Positions 53,772-62,389 of a DNA stretch of 64,000 bases are shown here, in pieces. This DNA comes from an uncultured Duncaniella sp. (GTDB lineage: Bacteria > Bacteroidota > Bacteroidia > Bacteroidales > Muribaculaceae): assembly GCA_958352885.1 (NCBI GenBank), contig CATWQI010000003.1:273775-337774 (forward strand), read 5' to 3'. The notes beneath the pieces are model-generated. The model saw nothing but the letters and a program-made list of their open reading frames with translations, searched no databases and had not been told where the DNA came from. The position numbers were made by a program, and so were the translations under genes. Within the stretch, counting starts at the first letter, position 1, and every line of letters begins with the position of its first letter.

Positions 53772-54731
53772 TTAGAATGCCGAAGGCTTCAGTGCCAGTC
53801 CGGTACGTTCGGGCAGACCGCAGATGATGTTCATGTTCTGGACTGCCTGTCCGGATGCGCCTTTGAGCAGATTGTCTATGGCGGAGATGATGAGCAGCTT
53901 TGAGCCATGTTTCTCGAGCGACACGACAGCCTTGTTGGTGTTGACCACCTGTTTGAGGTCCACGGGGCGATCCGACACGTGGGTGAAGGCGGCATCCTTG
54001 TAGAATTCCTTGTAGAGTTTCACAGCTTCCTCGAGAGGCATGTCTGTGTCGATATAAGTCATGGCGAAGATGCCTCGGGCGAAGTCGCCGCGTACCGGTA
54101 TGAAGCTGATATCTGCGTCGAATCCGGGCTGGAGACGGCGGAGAGTCTGCTTGATTTCAGCAAGGTGCTGATGCTCGAAGGCCTTGTAGACGCTCAGATT
54201 GTCCGTGCGCCAGCTGAAATGTGTGGTCGCTCCCGGTTTTACTCCGGCTCCGGTGGAGCCGGTTATGCCTGTCACGTGGATTTCACCGTCGAGCTTACCG
54301 GCAGCCGCAAGGGGAAGCAGAGCTATCTGCAGGGCAGTGGCGAAGCATCCAGGATTGGCTACTTTGCGAGCATTCTTTATGCGGTCTGTCTGAGCCTCCG
54401 GAAGTCCGTAGACATATCCGTCGCTCTCGTCTCGGTAATCCTGTGCAAGGTCTACTATCTTGAGTGTCTCAGGCATTTCGTTTTCCTCCCAGAATTTGCG
54501 GCTGAAGCCGTGTCCCTGGCACAGGAACAGCACATCGATGGCGTTGAGGTCGTAATCCTCGGAGAAACAGATATCTGTCTCTCCGATAAGACCTTCATGG
54601 ATGTCGGTTACAGGCTTACCTGCGTTGCTTGTGGAGTGAACGAACGCTATTTCGGCTTCGGGGTGGTTGAGCAGCAGCCTCAGCAGCTCGCCGGCGGTAT
54701 ATCCGGCACCACCGATGATTCCTACTCGCAT
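53772..54731 (-). CDS. argC: N-acyl-gamma-glutamyl-phosphate reductase ArgC
   Basis: NADPH-dependent reductase, 319 residues. The Rossmann motif is GIIGGAGYTAGELLRLL at the start, the catalytic Cys is in ANPGCFATALQ and the conserved GSTGAGVKP stretch follows. It overlaps the end of argG by 10 bases. Confidence 0.96.
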   Translation of the reverse strand: MRVGIIGGAGYTAGELLRLLLNHPEAEIAFVHSTSNAGKPVTDIHEGLIGETDICFSEDYDLNAIDVLFLCQGHGFSRKFWEENEMPETLKIVDLAQDYRDESDGYVYGLPEAQTDRIKNARKVANPGCFATALQIALLPLAAAGKLDGEIHVTGITGSTGAGVKPGATTHFSWRTDNLSVYKAFEHQHLAEIKQTLRRLQPGFDADISFIPVRGDFARGIFAMTYIDTDMPLEEAVKLYKEFYKDAAFTHVSDRPVDLKQVVNTNKAVVSLEKHGSKLLIISAIDNLLKGASGQAVQNMNIICGLPERTGLALKPSAF

Positions 54732-55933
54732 TTGCCGTTACGTTTTTGAACATTGTGGTATATCTTCATCTGGTTGCCGAGGATTTTGGTGAATCCTTTC
54801 ACATCATCGGCACTCCATGCCTTATTTACTTCGCCGTATTCGCCGAAGTCGGTTTTCATGAGGTCGAAGGGTGAATCGACACCTACGAGGGTATAGCTGT
54901 AAGGACGCATGGTGATTTCCACGGTTCCGGTGACATTGCGCTGTGAGCTTTCGATGAATTTTTCCATGTCACGCATCACAGGCTCCAGATACTGTGACTC
55001 ATGAAGGAACATGCCGTACCAGGTGCCGATTTGGTCTTTCCAGTACTGCTGCCACTTGGTCAGGGTGTGTTTCTCGAGCATCTTGTGTGCTGCGATGATG
55101 AGGATAGGAGCTGCTGCCTCGAACCCTACACGTCCCTTGATGCCGATGATGGTGTCACCGATGTGCATGTCACGACCTATGCCGTAACGTGCGCCAAGGC
55201 GTTCTACCTCTCGGATAGCTTCCACTTTGTCGGTATATTCTTTGCCGTTTACAGCGCAGATTTCACCCTCTTTGAATGAGATGGTCAGTTTCTCCTCTCC
55301 ATGCTCTGTCACCTGGCTGGGATATGCGCTTTCGGGGAGTGTCTGCTCTGAGTGCAGAGTCTCCTTGCCGCCTATGCTTGTGCCCCAAAGGCCTTTGTTG
55401 ATGGAGTACTCCATCTTCTTGAAGTCTGCCTCGAATCCGTGTTTCTTGAGATAATCTATCTCATATTCACGGGTAAGAGTCATGTCGCGGGTCGGTGTGA
55501 TGATTTCTATCTCAGGTGCGAGAATCTGGAATGTGAGGTCGAAACGTACCTGGTCGTTGCCGGCTCCTGTCGATCCGTGGGCAACAGCGTCAGCGCCAAT
55601 CTTTTTGGCGTATTCGATTATGGCTATTGCCTGGAATATACGTTCAGAGGATACGCTGATGGGGTATGTGCCGTTGCGGAGCACGTTTCCGGCAATCATA
55701 TATTTGATGCTCTTGTCGTAATATTCACCGGTGATGTCGAGCGAGGCGTGTGACGCCGCTCCGAGTTTGAGGGCTTTCTCCTCGATTACTGCAAGTTCCT
55801 CCGGCGAAAAGCCTCCGGTGTTTGCAATGGCTGTGTGAACTTCATATCCGAGGTCCTCGGAGAGATACTTTGCTGCGAATGATGTATCAAGACCGCCGCT
55901 GAAGGCGAGTACTACTTTCTTTTTCTTTTCCAT
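54722..55933 (-). CDS. argG: Argininosuccinate synthase
   Basis: Joins citrulline and aspartate with ATP, 403 residues. The N-type ATP pyrophosphatase P-loop is AFSGGLDTSF (residues 10-19), and AHGSTGAGNDQVRF is the second family motif. It heads the argC-D-F'-B-E'-H group, preceded by the GNAT gene, an order typical of this phylum. Confidence 0.97.
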   Translation of the reverse strand: MEKKKKVVLAFSGGLDTSFAAKYLSEDLGYEVHTAIANTGGFSPEELAVIEEKALKLGAASHASLDITGEYYDKSIKYMIAGNVLRNGTYPISVSSERIFQAIAIIEYAKKIGADAVAHGSTGAGNDQVRFDLTFQILAPEIEIITPTRDMTLTREYEIDYLKKHGFEADFKKMEYSINKGLWGTSIGGKETLHSEQTLPESAYPSQVTEHGEEKLTISFKEGEICAVNGKEYTDKVEAIREVERLGARYGIGRDMHIGDTIIGIKGRVGFEAAAPILIIAAHKMLEKHTLTKWQQYWKDQIGTWYGMFLHESQYLEPVMRDMEKFIESSQRNVTGTVEITMRPYSYTLVGVDSPFDLMKTDFGEYGEVNKAWSADDVKGFTKILGNQMKIYHNVQKRNGKCE

Positions 55934-55977
55934 GACAGGTTTAAATTTTGTTATTGGGAGAGTTGATTAATTAATTG

Positions 55978-56595
55978 TTATTTCAGGTGGAGGAGTTTTT
56001 TGACGCGATTGTGAAGCCACATCACGTAGGGGGCACGTTTGGATGGTCGCTCAAGTTTGGCCTTGGGGTCATAGAGCATTCCTGTGCAGAGACACATGCG
56101 GCGGTTGTTGCGCTGGAGTATGTCGTAGTTCACGCATCCTTTGCATCCTGCCCAAAATTCCTCGTCGTCGGTAAGCTCGGAGAATGTCACCGGCTTGTAA
56201 CCCATCTGGGAGTTAAGTTTCATTACAGGAAGCGAGGTGGTGATGCTGAAGAGTTTCGCGAATGGGAATCGCAGGCGTGCGAGTTCAAAGGTCTTTGCTT
56301 TGATTCTTGCCGCCAGCCCCAATCGTCGGAACTCCGGGTCAACGATAAGGCCTGAGGTAGCCACATAATCACCGTGTTCCCAGCTTTCGATATAGCTGAA
56401 TCCAATTAACCGGTCGTCACAAAGGGCGACCACGGCTTTACCGCCTTTGATTTTTTTGGCGATATATTCAGGGGTTCGGCGTGCTATGCCGGTTCCGCGC
56501 TGAAGTGCCGACTCATAGATGAGGGTGACAATCTGCTCGGCATACTTCGCATGCTCTTCTTCGGCAAATATCACCTTTATCTGTTCATTGTTCAT
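55978..56595 (-). CDS. GNAT acyltransferase, probable N-acylglutamate synthase of the arginine operon
   Basis: A 205-residue GNAT protein and first gene of the arginine operon. The acyl-CoA-binding part is IVDPEFRRLGLAARIKAKT (R/Q-x-x-G-x-A type), with strands before (VVALCDDRLIGFSYIE) and a Cys-rich stretch afterwards (AGCKGCVNYD, CLCTGMLYD). Canonical argA and argJ are absent from the operon. Genetic work in Bacteroides and relatives, as I remember it, assigned a GNAT at this place to the first step, glutamate acylation. That fits well but is not proven by sequence. Confidence 0.8.
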   Translation of the reverse strand: MNNEQIKVIFAEEEHAKYAEQIVTLIYESALQRGTGIARRTPEYIAKKIKGGKAVVALCDDRLIGFSYIESWEHGDYVATSGLIVDPEFRRLGLAARIKAKTFELARLRFPFAKLFSITTSLPVMKLNSQMGYKPVTFSELTDDEEFWAGCKGCVNYDILQRNNRRMCLCTGMLYDPKAKLERPSKRAPYVMWLHNRVKKLLHLK

Positions 56596-56905
56596 CTAAG
56601 TACTGAAATATTAACTCGTAAAAATGAAAAATTGTCTGCAAAATTACGAAATAAATATCAAATTTCGGTATATCAGTCGCATTTTAATAGGAATTTGTTA
56701 TTGAAAACGAAAAATAATGTTAAAAAAGTCATGGAAATATGAATATATGTTGTCACGAAGCCGGTATGGCTTGGTGTTACCAGTTGGCACATGTGGGTAA
56801 GAGTGATTAAACATTCATTGTGGATTGCATTTGTGTGGCTTTTTCATTAACTTTGCGGATACGCATGCAAAATACTGAAAAGCAATAACTTTAAAAATAT
56901 ACGAT
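56596..56905. promoter_or_regulatory. Divergent intergenic region: arg operon and lipoprotein promoters
   Basis: This 310-base gene-free stretch is AT-rich. On the minus strand, TAATTTTG (56646-56639) is a consensus -7 element for the arginine operon; no TTTG sits at the right distance. On the plus strand, TAACTTTG (56848-56855) serves the lipoprotein gene, with ATTG at 56824-56827 exactly 20 bases upstream. I could not identify a convincing arginine-repressor palindrome. Confidence 0.6.
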
Positions 56906-57322
56906 ATGAAACGGATTATTGGATTGTTCACCTTATTGCTTGTCCTTGCCGGTTGTAAATCAGACTCTGCTCAGATGGGTTCGGACCCGGCTATCGATGG
57001 TGCCGAGATGATGATAAAATGTCTCACCGCTCTGAAAGAGGACGACAAGGAGAAGGCAAATGATGTGATAGGCGAGTATATGGCTTATTATGAGGATAAG
57101 TCCGACAAGGCGAAGGGCGATTTTTGCCTCGGGGCTTCTGAAAGCTACTGGAATGAGATGTATCTGAATCCGACCAACCGGTGGCTCCCTGTGCTGAAAC
57201 GGCTTCAGCCGCTCATGGAATGGTATGTACGGAGCGATGTTCCGGTGACAAGTCTTAAGAATTATGAGAAGTTGAGAGAGTGGTATCTCAAATATACCAC
57301 ACCGGAACCTCAGGAGGACTAA
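56906..57322 (+). CDS. Small lipoprotein, unknown function
   Basis: A 138-residue lipoprotein with lipobox VLAGC17. The residues after it (KSDSAQ) do not show a clear surface-export signal. The mature part is mainly helical and acidic/lysine-rich (KEDDKEKANDVIGEYMAYYEDK), ending in EPQED. Not recognised as a named family. It has its own -7 element and a perfect 17-bp terminator, so it is a single-gene unit. Confidence 0.75.
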   Translation: MKRIIGLFTLLLVLAGCKSDSAQMGSDPAIDGAEMMIKCLTALKEDDKEKANDVIGEYMAYYEDKSDKAKGDFCLGASESYWNEMYLNPTNRWLPVLKRLQPLMEWYVRSDVPVTSLKNYEKLREWYLKYTTPEPQED

Positions 57323-57378
57323 TCGTCCGAATACGGTGACGTAAGGTGTATGAATTCGGTATGCCTATGGCGTCCGGA

Positions 57379-57424
57379 AATAATTATGGCTGCAATCCAA
57401 TAAAGAATTGCAGCCATAATTATT
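57379..57424. terminator. Perfect 17-bp bidirectional terminator
   Basis: AATAATTATGGCTGCAA (57379-57395) pairs fully with TTGCAGCCATAATTATT (57408-57424) around a 12-base loop. It separates the converging lipoprotein and outer-membrane barrel genes. Confidence 0.85.
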
Positions 57425-57464
57425 CTGTGTCATTTGCCCTGCCGGGCATGGGTGGTCTGTCGGC

Positions 57465-59243
57465 TTAGAACTTCAGGGCTGCCCCTACGAGGGCTGTTAT
57501 GCCTTGAGAGCGTCTGTCGCCAAGGTGGATGTAATGGCGGTTAAGCAGATTCTCGCCCCGGGCAAAGACTGTGAGGCGGTCGCTGTACTCGTAGCCTACG
57601 CCGATATTCACTGTCGATACAGCCTTGAGCGAACGGGCGTCAAGATTGTAGAGATTCAGGTCGGGCGAGCCTGTCTCGTCATAGTTGAGATATGAGAAGT
57701 CATATGTGCGGCGACCGGCGCGGAATTCCCAGTTGAGGGTGACAAGCAGGGGCTTCAGCGGACGGAGGCTGAGGTCGGCGTTTACCACATGCTTTGCACG
57801 GTCACGCCACTCGTAATAAGCATTGTCATAGTCGTTTGGAGCGGTTTCGTAGCTCAGTCGCACAGTGGCTGTTTTGCGGTAGCTGTAACCTATAGCTGCG
57901 CCGAGGTGCCATCCTGAGAGGTCTACCGGGTCAAACACCTGTCCGCCTACATTTAAATCGGCGCCTACTGGCATGAGCCATTTGTCAGCTTTGGCATATC
58001 CGCCGAAGAATTCCAGAGAAGCTCCGAGGAACGGGCCGAGAGTCACACGTCCGTCGAAGGCGTAGGGGATGTGGGACTGTGAGTAGAAGAATGAGCCGTT
58101 GATGTAGGGAGTCACGTCGTAAAGTTCCGCGAGGGAGTTGAGTGTGGAGCCGCCGTGGGCGCGGAGTTCGAGCCCGATTACCTGCGATGGTGTCCAGGCA
58201 AGTGTCACGTCGGGAGAGATGTGCAGCACTTTGCCGTCCTTGAGTGTGAAGTCGACCTTGGCGCCGAGTCGTGCTGTCACGGTCGGGGTGGAGTAGAGGT
58301 AATGGGGAGTCACTGAGATGAGGCCTGTGGTGCGGCTTCCTGCATAGCCGTATTCGTCAATGTAGGGATAGAGCGGAATGTTGTGCTCTGAGGTCATCAG
58401 GATGCGTGCGTCTCCGTCGATGCCGATATGCGAGCTCTCGCCTGTCGGTAGGAGTGCGCTGAGTCTGCCGCCTATCAGGTTCTGTTTTACAGGAAGGTAG
58501 AAGTGGGTGTCCTGAGTATTCTGGTAGGAGGATGGCAGGCTCGGATCTCCGAAACCAAAGTGCTGGTAGTTCAGTCCTGCGGCGTACATCAGACCCTCCG
58601 CGTTGGAATTGAATGTGATACCTGCGTTCACCTTGTTTGTGCTCTCTGAATATGTCGAGAGCCCTGCCGGCATGTTGTGATAGCCGTATGTGTAATTCAG
58701 CTCTGCGTCAAGGAATGATGTCGAGCCTACTGCCTGGTGGAGGTCGGCTCCGATGGCTGCCGTGTGGTCACGCCAGTAAAGTTTTGTGTCCCCGGATGCG
58801 GCTTTGATGTTCTCACGATACACGTCGCCGTTATACTGCCCCCAGAGGCTGAGGCGTGTCTTGTCAGTGTCCATCAGGCGATAACCTGCCGAGAGGTCGG
58901 CGTTGAACAGTGGGAACACACCGAGTGCCACATAGCCGCGGTAGGGTGATGTGTAGAGCTTGTCGCCGAATGCCACAGGCTCAAGTGTGGTGATGGTGCT
59001 TGCCGGGCGTGAGGTCACCACGCGGTCGCTGAAAGTGAGGCGCACCGGCTGTATGGGTGGCAGTGTGACAGTGGGGAGCACGGTGATGCGTGAAGCGTCA
59101 CGTTTCTTGGGTACAATCTGTTGCTCGACTGTGATTTCCTTGTGCAGACCCTGTGCGAACACTCCGGCGCATACCGGAAGGGCAAGGGCGAGTATGATAG
59201 CTTTCTTATTCATGATGCTGTTTGAGAGGGTGTTGGTTAACAT
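57465..59243 (-). CDS. Outer-membrane beta-barrel protein, TonB-receptor-like without plug
   Basis: A 592-residue protein (start 59243, or 59213 with MNKKAIILALALPVCAGVFA, the better signal peptide start). After the signal come about 70 residues without the TonB-receptor plug signature. Then there are many alternating amphipathic strands to the C-terminal Phe (ALVGAALKF), with NLLNRHYIHLG near the end as in receptor barrels. Often annotated TonB-dependent receptor, but the plug is not visible, so it may be a passive barrel. The ATG at 59243 overlaps the stop of the TPR gene (TAATG), so the pair is translationally coupled and probably acts together at the envelope. Confidence 0.75.
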   Translation of the reverse strand: MLTNTLSNSIMNKKAIILALALPVCAGVFAQGLHKEITVEQQIVPKKRDASRITVLPTVTLPPIQPVRLTFSDRVVTSRPASTITTLEPVAFGDKLYTSPYRGYVALGVFPLFNADLSAGYRLMDTDKTRLSLWGQYNGDVYRENIKAASGDTKLYWRDHTAAIGADLHQAVGSTSFLDAELNYTYGYHNMPAGLSTYSESTNKVNAGITFNSNAEGLMYAAGLNYQHFGFGDPSLPSSYQNTQDTHFYLPVKQNLIGGRLSALLPTGESSHIGIDGDARILMTSEHNIPLYPYIDEYGYAGSRTTGLISVTPHYLYSTPTVTARLGAKVDFTLKDGKVLHISPDVTLAWTPSQVIGLELRAHGGSTLNSLAELYDVTPYINGSFFYSQSHIPYAFDGRVTLGPFLGASLEFFGGYAKADKWLMPVGADLNVGGQVFDPVDLSGWHLGAAIGYSYRKTATVRLSYETAPNDYDNAYYEWRDRAKHVVNADLSLRPLKPLLVTLNWEFRAGRRTYDFSYLNYDETGSPDLNLYNLDARSLKAVSTVNIGVGYEYSDRLTVFARGENLLNRHYIHLGDRRSQGITALVGAALKF

Positions 59244-62236
59244 TAGTTGAGTCGCTCCTCAATCATTCGGAATATATCGGCTTCGGTGCCGGGATAGTTG
59301 CTCTTCAGTGACTTGAGGTACTCGTTTGCTTCAAATGTATTCCCCTCCTTACGGAGTATATCGCTGTAAAGGATGAATCCTCTTGCAAGCCAGTACTGGT
59401 GCGGGGTGTCGGATGAAATCAGGCGGTCGGCGGTAGCCTTTGCCTTGTTGAGCTGTCCGCGGTCAAGCTGGGACTGTCCGAGGTAATATGCGCTCTTTGC
59501 GCCGAAGATGTCAGAGGTGTTTGCTGCGAGCTCTTCCCAGTCCTCGGCTGCGCTGTCATGGTTGCCGAGCCTGTCGTTTGCCATGCCGCGCATGAATTTA
59601 ATTTCAGCTGCGTCGGTTGATGAGTTGGCGGCGGTAGAAGCAAGTAGCTTGTCGGCAGCGTTGACCACATCTGCATATTTGCCAAGGTCAGATGCTGTCC
59701 GTATGATTCCGAGCCGTGCCTCACGGAGCATGTTGGAGCCTGAAGCCCTCCCCTCGAGTTCGCGGTAGGTGTCATAAGCTATTTCGGTCTTTCCGAGGGT
59801 GCTTTCGGCGGCGGCCTTGACAAGCATGGCGTCCTCAGCCACTTCTGCGTCAGGATGATTCATAAGGAGTTGGGTAGCATAGTCTTGCGCTTCCTCGGCA
59901 TTGCCGGAATTCCATGCGGCATCGGCGAGATAATATAGGGCCTGCGCCTGGCCTGCGCCGTTGGGGTATTCGCGGATATAGGATGAGAGCTTGGCTGTCG
60001 CACCTGAATTTATATAGTCGTTTTCGGCTGCCTGGAATGCGAGCTGTTCAAGTTCCGAGGCCTCGAAATGCGGTGCGTTGGGGACGGAGTTGACAAATGC
60101 CATGAATTCCTGGAGTTTGCCGTCGGCTGCGTAAATCTGTTTAAGGTCGTCGGCTGCCACTTTGGCTTCCTCGCTGGTGGGGAAGGTATAGATGACTTTT
60201 TTGTAGGTGTCTATGCCTTTCTGGCGCTGCCCGCTGTTGATGTAGGTGATGGCGAGCTGGAGGTAACCGTTGCGTCCGGGGGCGGTGTTGGGGTATTGCT
60301 GTACCAGTTGCTGGTAGGTCCTTATGGCTTCGTCGGTCTGTCCGAGTGCTGACTGGCTCTCGGCTTTCTCAAGGAGTGCCGAGGGGAGGAGACCCGAGGA
60401 CGGGAAGCGGTTGGCAAGGTTGTTGATTGCGGCTATCTTGCCGTTGTGGTCCTTCTGCAGCCCCTTCATTATGGCGAGCTGGTAGAGGGCATAGTCACCG
60501 GCCGAGGGATTGAGCTCGTAAGCCTTGTCGTAGTCGGCTGCCGCCCCTTGGAAGTCCGATTGGTAATATCGGCAGTCGCCCATGCGGTTGTAGGCATCGG
60601 AGAGTAGGGTGGACGGTAGAGTGGTCTTGCCGGAGGAGAGTAGGGTGGCTGCGTTGCTGAAGTCAGTGATGGCGTCGGCATAAAGCTCCTGTGAGAAGCG
60701 GGCATATCCGAGGTCGTAATAGGCAAGCGCGCGGTTGTCGGCATCGGTTGCGGGAGTGGCGCCGAGGAATGCGAGGTAGGATGATGCGGCTGCCTCGAAA
60801 TTGCCTCTGGTGTAATAGCAGTCGCCAAGCCAGAGGTCACACTGGTGCCCGATGGACGAGTTTTTGCCTGCGAGGCGCTTTGCCTGGGTGAGGTGGTCGA
60901 TTGCGGAGGCTATTTTGCCGGAGGAATATTCACGGGTTCCGAGCACGAAGAGTATGCGCTCCTTTGCCTGGAGTATTTCCTGTGATGGGTTGCTTATTTT
61001 GCTTATGGCATTCAGTGCGCTTTCGTAATCATTGTCAGTCATGTAGCCGGTGACGATGTATTTCTCCACGTCGGAGCTGTATGCGGAGTTGGGATACTCC
61101 TTCAGGAAGTTCTCGAGGAGTGCCACTGAGTTGCCGAACGGGACTCTTCCGCCGTCCATGCGTGCTACGGCATAATTGTAGAATGCGGTTTCACGCACAT
61201 CGCGGTCGTAGTCCACCTTGTAGGCGTTTTCAAAAGCCATGAGTGCGGAGTTGTTGTCGCCGCGTTTGAGATATGCCTGACCGAGGAACAGATATGCGCT
61301 CTGCTCCATAGCCGAATGTGTGCCGATGGCCTGCTGGAGGAGCTTGATGGCTGCATCATAGTTGCCCTGGCGGTATTCGTTCACTCCAAGTATGTAGAAT
61401 GCCGATGGCTGCGGGTCCTTGGCTTCGGCGCAGTATTTCCAGAGGTAGGGGATTGCCGCATCCTCGTCACCGAGATTATAGAGCGATTCGCCTGCTATGC
61501 GCTTGCATTCGGCGCTGAACTGTGGCACTTTGCCCTCCTTGAGCATGCGTGTGGCAAGTTCGAGCGAACGGGAATAGTTGCCCTGCGTGAAGGCAATCTG
61601 TGCTTCATAATAGGGAGCGGCTTCACCCGGTTCGCGGTTAGTGTCTACATTCCGGAACAGTGACAGTGCCAGAGGGTAGTCCTTCTTTATGTACGCTATA
61701 TAGCCCTGATAGAAACGGGCGGCATTGCCGTACTCGTCTGCTGTGTTAAGCGAGCGGAAATAGGATGCCGCTGCGTCATATTCGCCAAGAAGCATGTAGG
61801 AGTAGCCGCAGCGGTAGCTCAGTTCCTCCAGGCGGGTGTCGGTGAGGGCGGCAGGCTCCACTTTGTTGTATTCGGCGAGGGCCTCGGCGTAGTTGCCGTG
61901 GTTGAAGTAGAAATCTCCGATTGACATCATCACGTCCGCACGGTGTGGCGACACGGGATAGTCGGCAAGGAATTTCTTGAATATTATCAGTGCTTCATCA
62001 TCACCAAGTCCCTGGGTGGCGAGTCCGAGGTAGTACATCGCTTCTTCCGTCTGCTTGGCATCGGCGTTGAGACCGTGGAGCCGTGCGAGCTGGTCAATGC
62101 ATCCTTCGTAGTTGCGATCCTTGAACATCAGGATGCCCCTTTCGAGGTATCCTCCGGCATCCGGGCAGTTGATCTGAGCCTGTGAGGCTACGCCCATCAG
62201 GCAGCATAATGCGGTGAGAGTTATCTGTCTTTTCAT
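59243..62236 (-). CDS. Large exported TPR protein (997 residues)
   Basis: The signal peptide (MKRQITLTALCCLMGVASQA) is followed by about 970 residues of helical tetratricopeptide-like repeats. Typical repeat cores are visible in order: YLERGILMFKDRNYEGCIDQL split at the start, GNYAEALAEYNKV, GQTDEAIRTYQQLV and GQRQKGIDTYKKV. Other motifs resemble the Bam/Tol-associated outer-membrane TPR proteins (YbgF/CpoB-like, AxxYYLGLA). It should lie in the periplasm. It is coupled to the barrel gene just downstream; a scaffold for that barrel or for cell-envelope work is plausible. Confidence 0.8.
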   Translation of the reverse strand: MKRQITLTALCCLMGVASQAQINCPDAGGYLERGILMFKDRNYEGCIDQLARLHGLNADAKQTEEAMYYLGLATQGLGDDEALIIFKKFLADYPVSPHRADVMMSIGDFYFNHGNYAEALAEYNKVEPAALTDTRLEELSYRCGYSYMLLGEYDAAASYFRSLNTADEYGNAARFYQGYIAYIKKDYPLALSLFRNVDTNREPGEAAPYYEAQIAFTQGNYSRSLELATRMLKEGKVPQFSAECKRIAGESLYNLGDEDAAIPYLWKYCAEAKDPQPSAFYILGVNEYRQGNYDAAIKLLQQAIGTHSAMEQSAYLFLGQAYLKRGDNNSALMAFENAYKVDYDRDVRETAFYNYAVARMDGGRVPFGNSVALLENFLKEYPNSAYSSDVEKYIVTGYMTDNDYESALNAISKISNPSQEILQAKERILFVLGTREYSSGKIASAIDHLTQAKRLAGKNSSIGHQCDLWLGDCYYTRGNFEAAASSYLAFLGATPATDADNRALAYYDLGYARFSQELYADAITDFSNAATLLSSGKTTLPSTLLSDAYNRMGDCRYYQSDFQGAAADYDKAYELNPSAGDYALYQLAIMKGLQKDHNGKIAAINNLANRFPSSGLLPSALLEKAESQSALGQTDEAIRTYQQLVQQYPNTAPGRNGYLQLAITYINSGQRQKGIDTYKKVIYTFPTSEEAKVAADDLKQIYAADGKLQEFMAFVNSVPNAPHFEASELEQLAFQAAENDYINSGATAKLSSYIREYPNGAGQAQALYYLADAAWNSGNAEEAQDYATQLLMNHPDAEVAEDAMLVKAAAESTLGKTEIAYDTYRELEGRASGSNMLREARLGIIRTASDLGKYADVVNAADKLLASTAANSSTDAAEIKFMRGMANDRLGNHDSAAEDWEELAANTSDIFGAKSAYYLGQSQLDRGQLNKAKATADRLISSDTPHQYWLARGFILYSDILRKEGNTFEANEYLKSLKSNYPGTEADIFRMIEERLN

Positions 62237-62253
62237 ATTTCTGTAATCTGTCG

Positions 62254-62261
62254 CAAATTTA
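62254..62261 (-). promoter_or_regulatory. -7 element of the TPR/barrel operon
   Basis: TAAATTTG on the minus strand, 18 bases before the TPR start codon. A TTTG (62289-62286) lies 24 bases upstream, wider than consensus. Confidence 0.5.
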
Positions 62262-62338
62262 CAATCTTTTGGTCAGCTAATAAAACAAAATTAACCATTT
62301 TTAATTCCGTTGATTATATATGCGAGATGCGAATGGTG

Positions 62339-62346
62339 TAATTTTG
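62339..62346 (+). promoter_or_regulatory. -7 element of the esterase gene
   Basis: TAATTTTG, 44 bases before the ATG at 62390. No matching -33 TTTG was found. Confidence 0.45.
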
Positions 62347-62389
62347 CATTGTCCAATCTGATATTAATCATTCATTGCTTGCATTTACC

